A stretch of 64,000 nt of DNA from the NCBI GenBank assembly GCA_012520645.1, contig JAAYNV010000039.1, positions 57,696-121,695 on the forward strand. The letters run 5' to 3'. The position numbers and the translations under genes are program-made. Each line of letters starts with the position of its first letter. The stretch's first letter is position 1. Source of the DNA: Clostridiales bacterium (lineage in GTDB: Bacteria > Bacillota > Clostridia > Lachnospirales > Lachnospiraceae). Under the pieces are notes generated by a model. That model had not been told where the DNA came from and did no database searches. It was given only the letters and a program-made list of their open reading frames with translations. Of the stretch, positions 26,404-35,895 are shown in pieces.

Positions 26404-27333
26404 CTATTCCTCTGCACTCCTGTTTTTATAGTCCTCATACAGTCTTTTCTCTACCTGCGGATATTTCCCCAATATCGCCCGTAAAGCCACATCATTTCCA
26501 TCCCGGTCCGCATTCTCGGCAAACAGCCCCTTATGCCTTGTCTTGATCAGACCATAAAAGATCATGCTGTCCTCCACGCACCGCACCGCCCTGACATCTC
26601 CAAGCACCTCCATGGCTTTCAGCCAGAGGTCATCCGTTTTCAGACACAAGGTTTTGATATCTTCGGTACAAAACAGCTGCCCGGGCAGAACTCCCGGCGG
26701 ATACAGCACACCGCCGCAGCCTACCGGCACAAGCTGAAGAGAGGGTGTCCGATAACCGCTCACATCACTGATCCAGGAATTATAAGCTTCGATCGATCCA
26801 TCCTCCCGATAGCTTATCACATGTCCATACCAGCAGCATACCGCCCGGGGATACTGCTGATGCACCGCCCAGAGCTTTTCCAGATGATCTTCCGGATAGA
26901 AAATATCATCGTCAATCGTCACTACAACCTGATCCGGGTTCTCCTGCATCGTATAAAAATATTTCTTGTGCGGCATCAAATCCTCACAATACTTTATTTC
27001 CAGTCCCCTCTTCTGCAGCCTTTTCAGACTCTCCGGAAGCTTTCCTGGATCCGGGAACTGCTCCTCTGAAAGCCAAAGAACAATCCGTGCCGGTTTCAGT
27101 GTCTGATTCATAATGGTTGAAATGCTGATCCACACATCTCCGATTCGGTCCGGAAATGACGTCAGCGACACAATGATCTTTCCATCTGCATCGGTTCCCG
27201 GCTTCTTCCTGCCCCAGACCAGGATGGGATAAAACAGGTTTAAAACGACCTTGCATATTTTATAGAGAATCGACCAGTTTTTTTTATTTTTACTTTTTTG
27301 TTTTAGAACATAATTATACAGGGTCTGAATCAT
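26404..27333 (-). CDS. GT-A-fold glycosyltransferase (SLTSFPDR family)
   Basis: 309 aa. A basic N-terminal hydrophobic stretch is followed by IIVSLTSFPDRI, SISTIMNQTLKP and IVLWLSEEQFP, then VVTIDDDIFYP with a DDD acidic cluster for metal and nucleotide-sugar binding. This set marks a GT-A family common in LPS and capsule loci. DDLWLKAMEV and ED further on suit the catalytic region. GGGAG stands six bases before the ATG at 27333. The gene sits between the serine-acetyltransferase-like and KLTGR genes with near-zero gaps. Confidence 0.8.
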   Translation of the reverse strand: MIQTLYNYVLKQKSKNKKNWSILYKICKVVLNLFYPILVWGRKKPGTDADGKIIVSLTSFPDRIGDVWISISTIMNQTLKPARIVLWLSEEQFPDPGKLPESLKRLQKRGLEIKYCEDLMPHKKYFYTMQENPDQVVVTIDDDIFYPEDHLEKLWAVHQQYPRAVCCWYGHVISYREDGSIEAYNSWISDVSGYRTPSLQLVPVGCGGVLYPPGVLPGQLFCTEDIKTLCLKTDDLWLKAMEVLGDVRAVRCVEDSMIFYGLIKTRHKGLFAENADRDGNDVALRAILGKYPQVEKRLYEDYKNRSAEE

Positions 27334-27336
27334 AGT

Positions 27337-27924
27337 TTACTCCCATTTGTTTATCACATGCCGGCCATCACACGCTCCAATCACTTTTGCCGGTATTCCT
27401 CCTACAATCAGCGAATCCTCCACATCTCTATTGACTACTGCATTCGCCCCCACCACTACTCCGTTTCCTATATGCACCTTTCCAATTATTTTAGCGCCTG
27501 CGCACAAAAGAACTTCATCTCCGATCACAGCCACCCCGTCCCGGTTTTTCAGAATATTATTTCCTATGGTCACACCCTGCATGATCTCACAATTATTTCC
27601 GACTACCGCCAATGGATGAATAATAATTCCGCCCTTATGCGGCAGACGGAGTCCATAGCCGATCCGGGTATGCTGATTCAACTCCACGCCACACTTATCC
27701 TGTAGTCTTTTGAACCTCAGGTAACAAAATGCATGCAGCAGTTTCTGGAATAAGGATTTCCTGTCCAGTTCCGCGAAATAATGGCAGACCCTAAAATATA
27801 CTAAGAGCCCCGGTGTCGAATTCGACACAAGAGCTTTTAATACATCCTTTTTTGTGGATGAACCAAGATTGCGATACACATCCATCATTATATACTTTTT
27901 GGTTTCCTGCCATGTCATGTGCAT
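27337..27924 (-). CDS. serine-acetyltransferase-like (CysE-type) LbH acetyltransferase
   Basis: 195 aa. An alpha-helical N-terminus is followed by LRLPHKGGIIIHPLAVVGNN, containing the His/Gly run of the CysE active site, then QGVTIG and hexapeptide repeats (VAVIGDEVLLCAGAKIIG) and a VGGIPAKVIG cap. Compared with housekeeping CysE it is short, which is common for copies inside polysaccharide loci that acetylate a sugar. GGGAG lies seven bases before the ATG at 27924; the previous GT2 ends three bases upstream. Confidence 0.88.
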   Translation of the reverse strand: MHMTWQETKKYIMMDVYRNLGSSTKKDVLKALVSNSTPGLLVYFRVCHYFAELDRKSLFQKLLHAFCYLRFKRLQDKCGVELNQHTRIGYGLRLPHKGGIIIHPLAVVGNNCEIMQGVTIGNNILKNRDGVAVIGDEVLLCAGAKIIGKVHIGNGVVVGANAVVNRDVEDSLIVGGIPAKVIGACDGRHVINKWE

Positions 27925-27927
27925 ATG

Positions 27928-28653
27928 CTATCTCCCAAGCAGTAATGCGATTCTGCTTTTTAATATCTTAAAATAATAACTCTTCTTAGTAATTAAACCA
28001 TATTCCTTCTGCAAATGCAATGTGTCCATATACGCCTTACAGGAAGAGGATGCTCCGTCAATGGAAAAATTCGAAATAATCTTATAGATTCCTGTAAAAC
28101 GGACCGGTTCCTTTCTCTTAATACGCAACATAAACTCATAGTCTGCCGAATATTTATATTTCAGCGAATAGCCTCCAAATTCCTCATAGATTCTTCTGGC
28201 TACAAAGCAGGAAGGGTGCGCTATCATATCCTGATCCAGAAATTCCGGATTCTTGGAATATACCATCACTTCTTTTCCATGATATATCTTCCGCAGGAGT
28301 CCATAAACAACCGCATATTCATATCCGTCATATGCTTGTGCAATATTCTCCAGAGCATCCGGCTCATAATAATCATCGCTGTTTACAATCCCTACCAAAT
28401 CGCCGGAAGCCAGCCGGATCCCCTTATTCATGGCATCATAAATACCCTTGTCCGGCTCGGATACCACACGCATCTTTTCTTGAAACATCGGCTTATATTG
28501 TTCAATGATCTCTAATGTCCGGTCCGTTGATTTTCCGTCAATAATAATATACTCATAATTCCGGTATGTCTGATTCAACACGCTCTGTAATGTTTTTTCA
28601 ATTGTCTTTTCACTGTTAAAACAGACCGTAATGATTGAAAATTTGGTATTCAT
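27928..28653 (-). CDS. GT2-family glycosyltransferase
   Basis: 241 aa, soluble GT-A enzyme. It opens SIITVCFNSEKTIEKTLQSV, then IIIDGKSTDRT, EPDKGIYDAMNKGI and VNSDDYY, the DxD-type metal site. This subgroup (GIYDAMNKG) is frequent in O-antigen and colanic-acid loci. The start at 28653 overlaps the upstream stop as ATGA. It should add one sugar to the lipid-linked unit; donor unknown. Confidence 0.92.
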   Translation of the reverse strand: MNTKFSIITVCFNSEKTIEKTLQSVLNQTYRNYEYIIIDGKSTDRTLEIIEQYKPMFQEKMRVVSEPDKGIYDAMNKGIRLASGDLVGIVNSDDYYEPDALENIAQAYDGYEYAVVYGLLRKIYHGKEVMVYSKNPEFLDQDMIAHPSCFVARRIYEEFGGYSLKYKYSADYEFMLRIKRKEPVRFTGIYKIISNFSIDGASSSCKAYMDTLHLQKEYGLITKKSYYFKILKSRIALLLGR

Positions 28654-29645
28654 TCTTTATCACCGTGCTTATCCTGATTCTGTGCTAATTTCTCTCGATC
28701 GCTGCCTTCCGCAATATTCGACTCTCTCTCAAAATAAATCGGCCTGTTCTTGACCTCCATATAGATTCTCGCCATATACTCGCCGATCATGCCAAGTATG
28801 GTAATGATCACTCCGCCCAAAAACAGCATAACGATCAATATTGTGGCATATCCGTTTCTTTCCCCCGTACTATGGATGGCCGATACAAATGTATAAACAG
28901 CAAAAACAATCGAAAGCAGAACAATAACCAGTCCCAGATAGATTACCCCGCGCAAAGGCGTTGTGGCAAAAGCCAGGAAACCACTATAAGCATACCGGAA
29001 AAGTCCAAAAAGACTCCACTTGCTTGTTCCGGCAGCACGTTCTACATTCTCATATTCAATCCATTTATTCTTAAAACCAACCCAGGCATAAATACCCTTC
29101 GTAAACCGTTCCCGCTCTGTTAAGGATACAATAGCCTCTACTACCTTACGCTTCATAAGTCTGTAATCGGTACTTCCCGGAACCAGATCGATTACGGTAA
29201 CCCGATTTATGACATGATAAAAAGCTCTGGATAAGGAGCTTCTGATCAACGGCTCCCCATTTCGCGATACTCTGCGTGCGGAAGCGCAGTCATAGCCTTC
29301 CTTCTCTATGGCATCGATCATTTTGACAAGAAGTTCCGGCGGATGCTGGAGATCAGCATCCATAACAGCCACATAATCTCCTGTACTATGGGAAAGTCCC
29401 GCATACATAGCAGATTCCTTTCCGAAATTTCTGGATAGAGAAATATACTGTACCTTTCCTTTATCCACCCTCTCAATAACCTTTTTGATTTCAGCCAGTG
29501 TATTATCCTTGCTTCCGTCATCCACATAGGTAATAATGAATCGGAAATCCGGAAGTGACTCAAACACCTTCCTCACTGTGTCATAAAATAATGACACACA
29601 GCTTTCTTCATTATGACAGGGTACAACCAATTCTATCGTTTTCAT
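28650..29645 (-). CDS. GtrB-type GT2, undecaprenyl-phosphate glycosyltransferase
   Basis: 331 aa. The GT-A domain (IELVVPCHNEE, VDDGSKDNT, SRNFGKESAMYAGL, MDADLQHPPEL) matches GtrB/YkoT/Dpm1-type enzymes almost motif for motif. VPGSTDYRLM and RERFTKGIYAWVGF follow, then two TM helices (about 228-255 and 268-292) and a charged tail. It makes an undecaprenyl-phosphate sugar for outside transfer, and could feed any of the GT-C proteins in the window. It overlaps the preceding gene by ATGA. Confidence 0.92.
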   Translation of the reverse strand: MKTIELVVPCHNEESCVSLFYDTVRKVFESLPDFRFIITYVDDGSKDNTLAEIKKVIERVDKGKVQYISLSRNFGKESAMYAGLSHSTGDYVAVMDADLQHPPELLVKMIDAIEKEGYDCASARRVSRNGEPLIRSSLSRAFYHVINRVTVIDLVPGSTDYRLMKRKVVEAIVSLTERERFTKGIYAWVGFKNKWIEYENVERAAGTSKWSLFGLFRYAYSGFLAFATTPLRGVIYLGLVIVLLSIVFAVYTFVSAIHSTGERNGYATILIVMLFLGGVIITILGMIGEYMARIYMEVKNRPIYFERESNIAEGSDREKLAQNQDKHGDKE

Positions 29646-30640
29646 TGTGTATTCCTCTTTATTCTTTTCAACTGTTCACACATTATTCCACCCATAATTG
29701 AAATACAAACAACAGCTATCGGCATAAAATATCCAACCCAGCTCTTGTCAGATAATCCCCAATGGTTCAAAAAATATTGAAGAATAAACATCACCAGAAT
29801 GTGAAACAGATAAACATACATGGAGTATCTTCTACCCAGCTTTTCAATCAGTTTACACATTGACATTTGAGAATTCTTCACCCCTATTAAAAAAAGGCTT
29901 GCCGTTCCCAATATAACAATAAATCTGAAAATATATATATTTCCCCACACACCAAACGCCGATAACAAACTATATCCAATTTCTGTAGCAATCCCAATAA
30001 GCAACGCTCCATTGGGTATCCTATTCTTTACCTCAGAATGAAAGGCAAAATAATTCCCCAGAATAAAAAATGGCCATCCACTGAAAATAAATATGCTTCC
30101 AATCTTACTATCATAAGCTGCCAAATATAAATCTACCAAACAATTCCATCCATAATACCCAAGTAAAAACAAAGGTATCCATTTATATATAAGATTTCTT
30201 TTCTCCCATTTTTCAACAACCCATAACAGTATATAACACTCTATCAATACCGGGAAAAACCAAAATTGTCCTCCTCTGATTATGTCATAATTGTTAAATA
30301 GCAGGATACTCCTTAAACTGTGTAAGTTAAAATATTTTTCCACCCATTCTTCTAAATTATTATAATGAATTGATATAACAAGACAATATCCCCCATATAA
30401 TATAAACATTTCCACCAGAATTTTGATCATTTTCAACGCTCTGCGTTTCAGTACTTCATCCGAATTTCTGCCATTCTCCCAAGCATAATATCCACTTGTC
30501 ATAAAGAAAAACGGAACGGCCACCATGTTCCCAATACTTAACACTTTTCCTAACGTACCCGGAAAAGGAATATGTATAAGAACTATACTAATGCATAATA
30601 ATCCCCTCAAAAAATCAAGACAAGTGTTTCTATTCTTCAT
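29642..30640 (-). CDS. acyltransferase-3 family membrane O-acyltransferase
   Basis: 332 aa from the ATG at 30640 (GGGAG six bases upstream; the GTG at 30655 has no site). About ten TM helices. The first holds FLRGLLCISIVLIHIP with the family R and H, then PFFFMTSGYYAW. It forms the distal part of an AT-rich block with the AlgJ-like and MBOAT genes, so O-acylation of the surface polymer is well supported by context. Confidence 0.88.
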   Translation of the reverse strand: MKNRNTCLDFLRGLLCISIVLIHIPFPGTLGKVLSIGNMVAVPFFFMTSGYYAWENGRNSDEVLKRRALKMIKILVEMFILYGGYCLVISIHYNNLEEWVEKYFNLHSLRSILLFNNYDIIRGGQFWFFPVLIECYILLWVVEKWEKRNLIYKWIPLFLLGYYGWNCLVDLYLAAYDSKIGSIFIFSGWPFFILGNYFAFHSEVKNRIPNGALLIGIATEIGYSLLSAFGVWGNIYIFRFIVILGTASLFLIGVKNSQMSMCKLIEKLGRRYSMYVYLFHILVMFILQYFLNHWGLSDKSWVGYFMPIAVVCISIMGGIMCEQLKRIKRNTQ

Positions 30641-30697
30641 ATAATTCTCCCGCACTTCTATTCATTCTGACAACTATTGCCTATTAATATAAGCCTT

Positions 30698-30734
30698 CCA
30701 TTCAATTTTCATCATACCCTTGAAAATTGAATGG
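30698..30734. repeat. 13-bp perfect inverted repeat at the 3' end of the AlgJ-like gene
   Basis: Arms 30698-30710 and 30722-30734 around an 11-base loop; the stop codon of the AlgJ-like gene (30702-30704) lies in one arm. There is no T run after the stem on the minus strand, so it is a weak terminator candidate at best. It may stabilise the 3' end of the message. Confidence 0.5.
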
Positions 30735-31877
30735 TGCACCATCATAATATTCTGACAAGCAAAGCGGATAATACATCAATATAACTATATCCGGATCAAA
30801 TGACTCAATAAATTCCGGTGTTATTCCCGACACATCTTCATCGTAAACAAAATCAATTTCAGAAAATCCCATCATTAAAAACGGGGTAACCGCTTTCCCG
30901 AATGAATCTGTCACAATTAAAATTTTAATCTCATTCTCACAATCCAAATTAACATAATGCCCTAAAGAATCTCCCAACACCCAATCATATGTATATCTTG
31001 AAGTATACTCTTTATTTTGAAGTGGCTCCATATTGATCACGACATCCTGCATACAGCCTACTACACCCGAATCACTTTGAATAGCTGTATCAAAATTGGG
31101 AATAATCAGGTCGAAATCATCTATACCGGCATAATATCTTCCAGTTCTCTGTCCCCTTGAACCTAAATGCCAGTTTTTATATGTTGTTACAGTATAATTG
31201 TCTATATCCGATATCCTTTTATCCACACTGCATCCGGTCTTTTCAACAATATAATCTTCAAATATTCCATATGCATAAAACCCTGCTTCTGTATTCCAAT
31301 GATGATCCGTCTTATACATCATATCATAATGATCTATTCCGTCTTCATACATTTTTTCTCTAAAATCAATCGTATCTACACTTGCGTTATTCAGCATGCT
31401 GATAAAACGGTCAATATTACTATTTCCATAATCCTCAACACCTTCCGGTAATTCCGGATCATATTTTCCGGATGTATATGGAGGTGAAGCGTATACCAGC
31501 GCAGTTCCCCTTTCTCTCAAATATGTATTAAATGTGACTACATGATCAGCACACTTTTGCAAATAGTCATCAGATGAATACGGTAAAGTAGTTAACAAAT
31601 ATCCATTGTCAAGTTTTACTACTCCATTCATCTCCTGCTGCCCTAAAAGATTTCGAACAGCTCCATTCAGATTTACAAATTGGAATTTTTCAAAAAAGGT
31701 GGTTGCAATATCTGTTTCAAATTTGCTTCCTAGATCAGCCGTCCATTCATTATAATCGACCTCATCATTTACATAAAAGTTAATAAGATTACCAAAGCTT
31801 AACAGCCCTATTACCCCTGTGACCATCACAAAAACGATGGCATATGTTACTGTGGATATTGGATTGTTTTTTTTCAT
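30702..31877 (-). CDS. AlgJ/AlgX-like SGNH O-acetyltransferase
   Basis: 391 aa from the ATG at 31877 (GAGAAG upstream; the longer frame to 31931 runs into the MBOAT gene). One N-terminal TM (about 9-29), then an outward SGNH-like domain. TDHHWN gives the D-x-H pair of AlgJ/AlgX enzymes, and the later VTDSFGKAV supplies the candidate nucleophile Ser. With the MBOAT protein encoded just upstream it forms an AlgI/AlgJ- or PatA/PatB-type pair: MBOAT passes acetyl across the membrane and the SGNH partner places it on the polymer. The A8 run just after the ATG is in frame. Confidence 0.88.
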   Translation of the reverse strand: MKKNNPISTVTYAIVFVMVTGVIGLLSFGNLINFYVNDEVDYNEWTADLGSKFETDIATTFFEKFQFVNLNGAVRNLLGQQEMNGVVKLDNGYLLTTLPYSSDDYLQKCADHVVTFNTYLRERGTALVYASPPYTSGKYDPELPEGVEDYGNSNIDRFISMLNNASVDTIDFREKMYEDGIDHYDMMYKTDHHWNTEAGFYAYGIFEDYIVEKTGCSVDKRISDIDNYTVTTYKNWHLGSRGQRTGRYYAGIDDFDLIIPNFDTAIQSDSGVVGCMQDVVINMEPLQNKEYTSRYTYDWVLGDSLGHYVNLDCENEIKILIVTDSFGKAVTPFLMMGFSEIDFVYDEDVSGITPEFIESFDPDIVILMYYPLCLSEYYDGAPFNFQGYDEN

Positions 31878-31893
31878 AGTGGGTCTTCTCTTT

Positions 31894-33324
31894 CTAAAAA
31901 TTGAAATAAATAAAAGGATTATGCGCACCAAGAATAATAAATGAAACAGCCCATAAAAAAATCAACCCATAGCAAACAGGAACAATTACTCCCATCACAT
32001 TTGCATTTTTGCTGTTTTCAATCCTGCTTCCAAGGCTTTTCATAACCGGGGTGGCAAAAACAATTCCCAAGACTATAAAAAATCCATATTCTCTTGCATA
32101 TCTTATAACATTTGCATCTATTTTAAATGGAATACCATATCTTCCAAGCATCGCCATACAATATCCTATTCCATTTTTTAAACCATCCGAGTTAAAGATC
32201 ACCCATCCAAAATTCACACAAAGTAAAGTAACTACCTGCCATAGTATTCTTACAAGGATATTTTGTCTTTTCTCAGGTTTTATTAAATATTTTTCAATTA
32301 CCAAAAGTATAAAATATCCCAGTCCCCATGCAATAAAAGTATAATTTGCGCCATGCCATATTCCAGTCAGAATCCATACTACAAACATATTTAACAAATG
32401 CCTGGGCACGGTAACTTTTGAGCCACCCATCGGAATATATACATAATCTCTAAACCACTGTCCTAAGGAGATATGCCATCTACGCCAAAATTCTGTCACC
32501 GATCTTGAAATATATGGATAATTAAAGTTTTCCTCAAATTCAAAACCAAAAATTTTCCCCAAGCCAATCGCCATATCTGAATATCCAGAAAAATCATAAA
32601 AAATTTGCAGCGAATAACAAATTGAACCAAGCCACAACAATATAGGATTTGTTACATAAACATTTTTTCCAAATATTTCAGCTGCTACAACAGATAAATT
32701 ATTTGCTAATATTACCTTCTTGGCAAATCCAAGCAGGAACCTTCTTGCCCCATCTGAAAACTTTTCTAAACTATATACTCTTGTCGTTATCTGTTTTTCA
32801 ATAGTTGAATATCTTACAATTGGTCCGGCTATAAGTTGTGGAAAAAAAGCTATATACAATGCAACATACATCGGGTTTCTCTGAACCTTAACCGTCCCCT
32901 TATATACATCCACCACATATGACAATGCCTGGAAAGTAAAGAATGAAATACCAATAGGCAGCGCAAGCCCTGTAATAGAATATTCTGTGTGAAATAAAAG
33001 ACCAAGCGAGCTAATCGTAAAATCCAGATACTTATAAATAAACAAAATTGCCACATTCATCAAAATATCTGCTATCAAAAGATTTCTGGCAAAAGCATCT
33101 GCTTTACTTGCTTTCTTTTTGCTTATCCACATGGCCATTCCATAATTTACTGCAATAGAACCTATCATTACAAATACGAATTTGGGTTCCCCGTAAGTAT
33201 AAAATAGTAAACTTGCCAAAAGCAAAATGTAGTTGCGATATTCTTCCTTTGATAAAAAAACAGGATCATTACCAGCGGTAAAAAAAGAAAGCAAAAAATA
33301 AGCTCGAAAAAACCATATTCGCAT
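31894..33324 (-). CDS. MBOAT-family O-acetyl carrier (AlgI/PatA/DltB-like), frameshifted near N-terminus
   Basis: 476-codon open frame. Motifs: FFPQLIAGPIVRY, FYDFSGYSDMAIGLGKIFGF, FWRRWHISLGQWFRDYVYIP and TGIWHGANYTF with the catalytic His, all canonical AlgI. The first 25 codons are not: the expected start is in another frame at ATG 33316 (MVFSSLFFAFFFLPLV), with GAGG nine bases upstream, while ATG 33324 has the site only one base away. The frames join if the T7 run at 33254-33260 had one more T. As written, translation from 33316 stops early. It pairs with the AlgJ-like gene 16 bp downstream. An AT-rich -10-like TATAAT lies at 33356-33361. Confidence 0.85.
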   Translation of the reverse strand: MRIWFFRAYFLLSFFTAGNDPVFLSKEEYRNYILLLASLLFYTYGEPKFVFVMIGSIAVNYGMAMWISKKKASKADAFARNLLIADILMNVAILFIYKYLDFTISSLGLLFHTEYSITGLALPIGISFFTFQALSYVVDVYKGTVKVQRNPMYVALYIAFFPQLIAGPIVRYSTIEKQITTRVYSLEKFSDGARRFLLGFAKKVILANNLSVVAAEIFGKNVYVTNPILLWLGSICYSLQIFYDFSGYSDMAIGLGKIFGFEFEENFNYPYISRSVTEFWRRWHISLGQWFRDYVYIPMGGSKVTVPRHLLNMFVVWILTGIWHGANYTFIAWGLGYFILLVIEKYLIKPEKRQNILVRILWQVVTLLCVNFGWVIFNSDGLKNGIGYCMAMLGRYGIPFKIDANVIRYAREYGFFIVLGIVFATPVMKSLGSRIENSKNANVMGVIVPVCYGLIFLWAVSFIILGAHNPFIYFNF

Positions 33325-33431
33325 GCCTCATCCTAATGTTTACTTTTCATCTATTATTATAATTGGTCTCACCCATATAATAACTCAAATCTATAACCTA
33401 TGAATTCTTTATTTTGATCCTCTCATTTTCA

Positions 33432-34325
33432 CTACTGCGATATATGACCTTCCTGATCACATAATATCCAGCTTTTTGGATAAAGACTTTTTCCCTCCCT
33501 GACATGGCTCCATTTCTCAGGTGCAACTACAATTTGGGGCTGATGCTCATTTAACCAGGCTCCCCACCAGCTGAATGTACTGTTCGCAATAATATTATAC
33601 TTACATTGACTCATAAGACACAAGTCAACATATGCCTCTCTGGCAGTATCCTCTTCAATTATAGTACACTGCCCCTCTTCTATAGGAAAAACCTTCTCCG
33701 CCAAAGCAACATCATTCGTAAAAACAAAAAATTGACATTGCCCAATGGACTCCTCTATATATTTTATTGCACCACCATAATATTCCTTTGTACAGATTCC
33801 CCCGAACACGCCGGCATTCTCTGCTTTCAAATAATCTCCGCCACGAACATGAATCGAAACCGAATGCTCAGCGGCTCTGATCTTTTCCAGAAGCTCTTTA
33901 TCCTCCCGGCGCTTCACCCGGTTTAAAAAATTAAACTGCTTCCTCAAAGCATTTTCAACGCCTGTAAAATAATCCGGTGACTGCCAGTATCCGATCAGAT
34001 ATACCGGATCTTTGAAAAAGACTTCCGGATAAAATCTCTGCTCATTTTCTACCAAAATCTGTCTCTTCTTTATACCTGCCCTGCAAAGTATCTTGGAAAG
34101 AAAGGTTTGCTCTCCCTTAATCTTTTTTATATCCTTTTCTGTCGCTTCCGCTATATCAGATCCATACTCTGTTAAAAAGTTTTTCCGTACGGTATCACCT
34201 GTGGGAATTTCTGAAAAATAAGAATAATCCAGACGTGTCTCCCTTCCCTCATATTCCAATCGCTTTGCCAAAGCATACTGGAACATCTGATTTCCCAATC
34301 CGCCCATTACTTTTACAATAACCAT
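33432..34325 (-). CDS. GT11 alpha-1,2-fucosyltransferase
   Basis: 297 aa, the family's normal length. GGLGNQMFQYA (8-18) is the diagnostic opening. HVRGGDY is the GDP-fucose binding motif shared with other inverting fucosyltransferases, and ANSTFSWWGAWL is the third GT11 motif. It should add L-fucose alpha-1,2 to a galactose-type acceptor at the cytoplasmic face. AGAGGA precedes the ATG. Two other fucosyltransferase-type genes (GT10 at 56447, O-FucT-like at 55533) lie in the same locus. No GDP-fucose synthesis genes are in the window. Confidence 0.94.
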   Translation of the reverse strand: MVIVKVMGGLGNQMFQYALAKRLEYEGRETRLDYSYFSEIPTGDTVRKNFLTEYGSDIAEATEKDIKKIKGEQTFLSKILCRAGIKKRQILVENEQRFYPEVFFKDPVYLIGYWQSPDYFTGVENALRKQFNFLNRVKRREDKELLEKIRAAEHSVSIHVRGGDYLKAENAGVFGGICTKEYYGGAIKYIEESIGQCQFFVFTNDVALAEKVFPIEEGQCTIIEEDTAREAYVDLCLMSQCKYNIIANSTFSWWGAWLNEHQPQIVVAPEKWSHVREGKSLYPKSWILCDQEGHISQ

Positions 34326-34344
34326 TTCTCTTTCCTCTAACCCG

Positions 34345-35250
34345 TCATATCCTGCTCTTTAGGGTAAATCGCATTCCCATTCTTCTCAATTCCCGCTCAT
34401 AATCTTTGTTTTTACTCTGCTTTATCATCTGCACCACGGCACGCCACAATGCAAGCTTTCCTCGAATTCCCGGCTGCGTAGTGTTGTGAGTAGCTGCTAA
34501 ATATACTCTTTCTTTTTCCTTATCCAGCTGAATCCCTGCACTTTCTAATAAATCCAGATGAATCAGATCCAACAATTTTGTTCTTTTTTCTGCCTGACTT
34601 TCTCCGGTAATCCTCTCATGGCTGTTTCCGTGTATTCGATAAAACTGCAATACTTCATTCAGGTTCACAATATCACTCTGCTTTAAAAAATCACACCAGA
34701 AACAATAATCCTCCATTGCGCCAAAGTCTGCCCGATAAGAAATAGCACCCTTTTTTACTATTTCGTTTCTGTACATTACACTTCCATTTGCAATAACATT
34801 CTGGAAGAACATCGCAGCCCTTACCTCGCTTTTTGTAAATGCTGCGGGGTACTGAGTTGTAATTTTACAGCCGCTATCGTCTATTAACTGGTATTTCCCT
34901 GCGACCGCACCAATATCCGGATTATTTTCCAGAAATTCAAGTTCTGTCTGTAGACGGCCGGGCGGTGCCACATCATCCGCATCCATCAATGCAACATACT
35001 CATTCCGGCATAACTCAATCCCCCTGTTTCGGGTATAAACCAGCCCCCTGTTACACTCATTCACAAACAGCTTAACCCGTGAATCTTGTTCCATATAGGC
35101 CGCAATCATTTCTCTGCTGCGATCATTTGATCCGTCATCTACAATTATCAGTTCAAAATACGGATATGTTTGCGCCAATATACTTTCAATTGCTTGTCCA
35201 AGATATTTTTGCGCATTATAGCATGGCATGAATACGGATATTTTTTCCAT
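34345..35250 (-). CDS. GT2-family glycosyltransferase
   Basis: 301 aa. It opens ISVFMPCYNAQKYLGQAIES, then VDDGSNDRS and MDADDVAPPGRL with the DxD site, and ends in a helical region of about 90 residues with no TM. The subgroup is widespread in capsule loci. The ribosome site is weak (AGAAAAAG). It follows the GDPD-like gene after a 54 bp gap in which nothing notable is seen. Donor and linkage unknown. Confidence 0.91.
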   Translation of the reverse strand: MEKISVFMPCYNAQKYLGQAIESILAQTYPYFELIIVDDGSNDRSREMIAAYMEQDSRVKLFVNECNRGLVYTRNRGIELCRNEYVALMDADDVAPPGRLQTELEFLENNPDIGAVAGKYQLIDDSGCKITTQYPAAFTKSEVRAAMFFQNVIANGSVMYRNEIVKKGAISYRADFGAMEDYCFWCDFLKQSDIVNLNEVLQFYRIHGNSHERITGESQAEKRTKLLDLIHLDLLESAGIQLDKEKERVYLAATHNTTQPGIRGKLALWRAVVQMIKQSKNKDYERELRRMGMRFTLKSRI

Positions 35251-35304
35251 TCTTTTTCTATCGCTTTCCCAGAATACTCTCTTGCATTTTATATACCAAT
35301 GATC

Positions 35305-35895
35305 CTATTGCCATTTCTCAATATTATACTGTTTCGTGCAGATGGCATCAAACATCATCTGTTCCTCTTCCAGCTTTTCCTTATACCTTATAATATCCTC
35401 TGGTCTTCCCTGTAATTCCGGCGATACAAAGCAGGTTTTGTACCCCAGGGCTTTTAACTCGTCCAATTCCTTTCTGCCAATCGGAATTTTGCTAAAACAA
35501 TCTACCCAAACCCATTTCACCTTTCCTGCCATATTTCGAATCGTATCCATTCCTTCAAACTCGGAAATACGCAGCGCCACATTTTTTTCTCCCTGACTGC
35601 TCAACAGATAAATCATCGGAAAGGAGCTATCCAAAAAGAAATATTTTGTGATATTATATTTCTTCAACATTTCCAGAATCTTTAATTCGATTCTCTCACT
35701 CTTGATATTCAATATCATTGTTCCGTGCTGATACTGCTTCAGATACTCTTCAAAGTCCTCGCCATTTTCAAACGGATTATGCGATATGTATATTTTTCCA
35801 TTCAAATCATCCCGCAGATCCAGTTCTACTCCATATTCTCCTGGCAGCTTCTTCAATTCCTCCACCGTATTGATCCGATGCGCAATATATTCCAT
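35305..35895 (-). CDS. glycerophosphodiester-phosphodiesterase-like (PI-PLC fold) protein
   Basis: 196 aa. AHR at 5-7, ELDLR around 24-28 and ISHNP around 38-42 reproduce the H, E-x-D and H positions of the GDPD/PI-PLC TIM barrel. It is short (about 40-50 residues under a usual GDPD) and has no signal peptide, so it should be cytoplasmic. A possible job is cleaving a phosphodiester such as a glycerol-phosphate-linked precursor. The ATG overlaps the previous TAA by one base (TAATG at 35895), so it is tightly coupled to the GT2. Confidence 0.8.
   Translation of the reverse strand: MEYIAHRINTVEELKKLPGEYGVELDLRDDLNGKIYISHNPFENGEDFEEYLKQYQHGTMILNIKSERIELKILEMLKKYNITKYFFLDSSFPMIYLLSSQGEKNVALRISEFEGMDTIRNMAGKVKWVWVDCFSKIPIGRKELDELKALGYKTCFVSPELQGRPEDIIRYKEKLEEEQMMFDAICTKQYNIEKWQ

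Noticed and set aside
30698..30734. Intrinsic terminator after the AlgJ-like gene
   Set aside because: The 13-bp inverted repeat is real, but no T run follows and the next gene begins 60 bp later, so it was listed only as a repeat.
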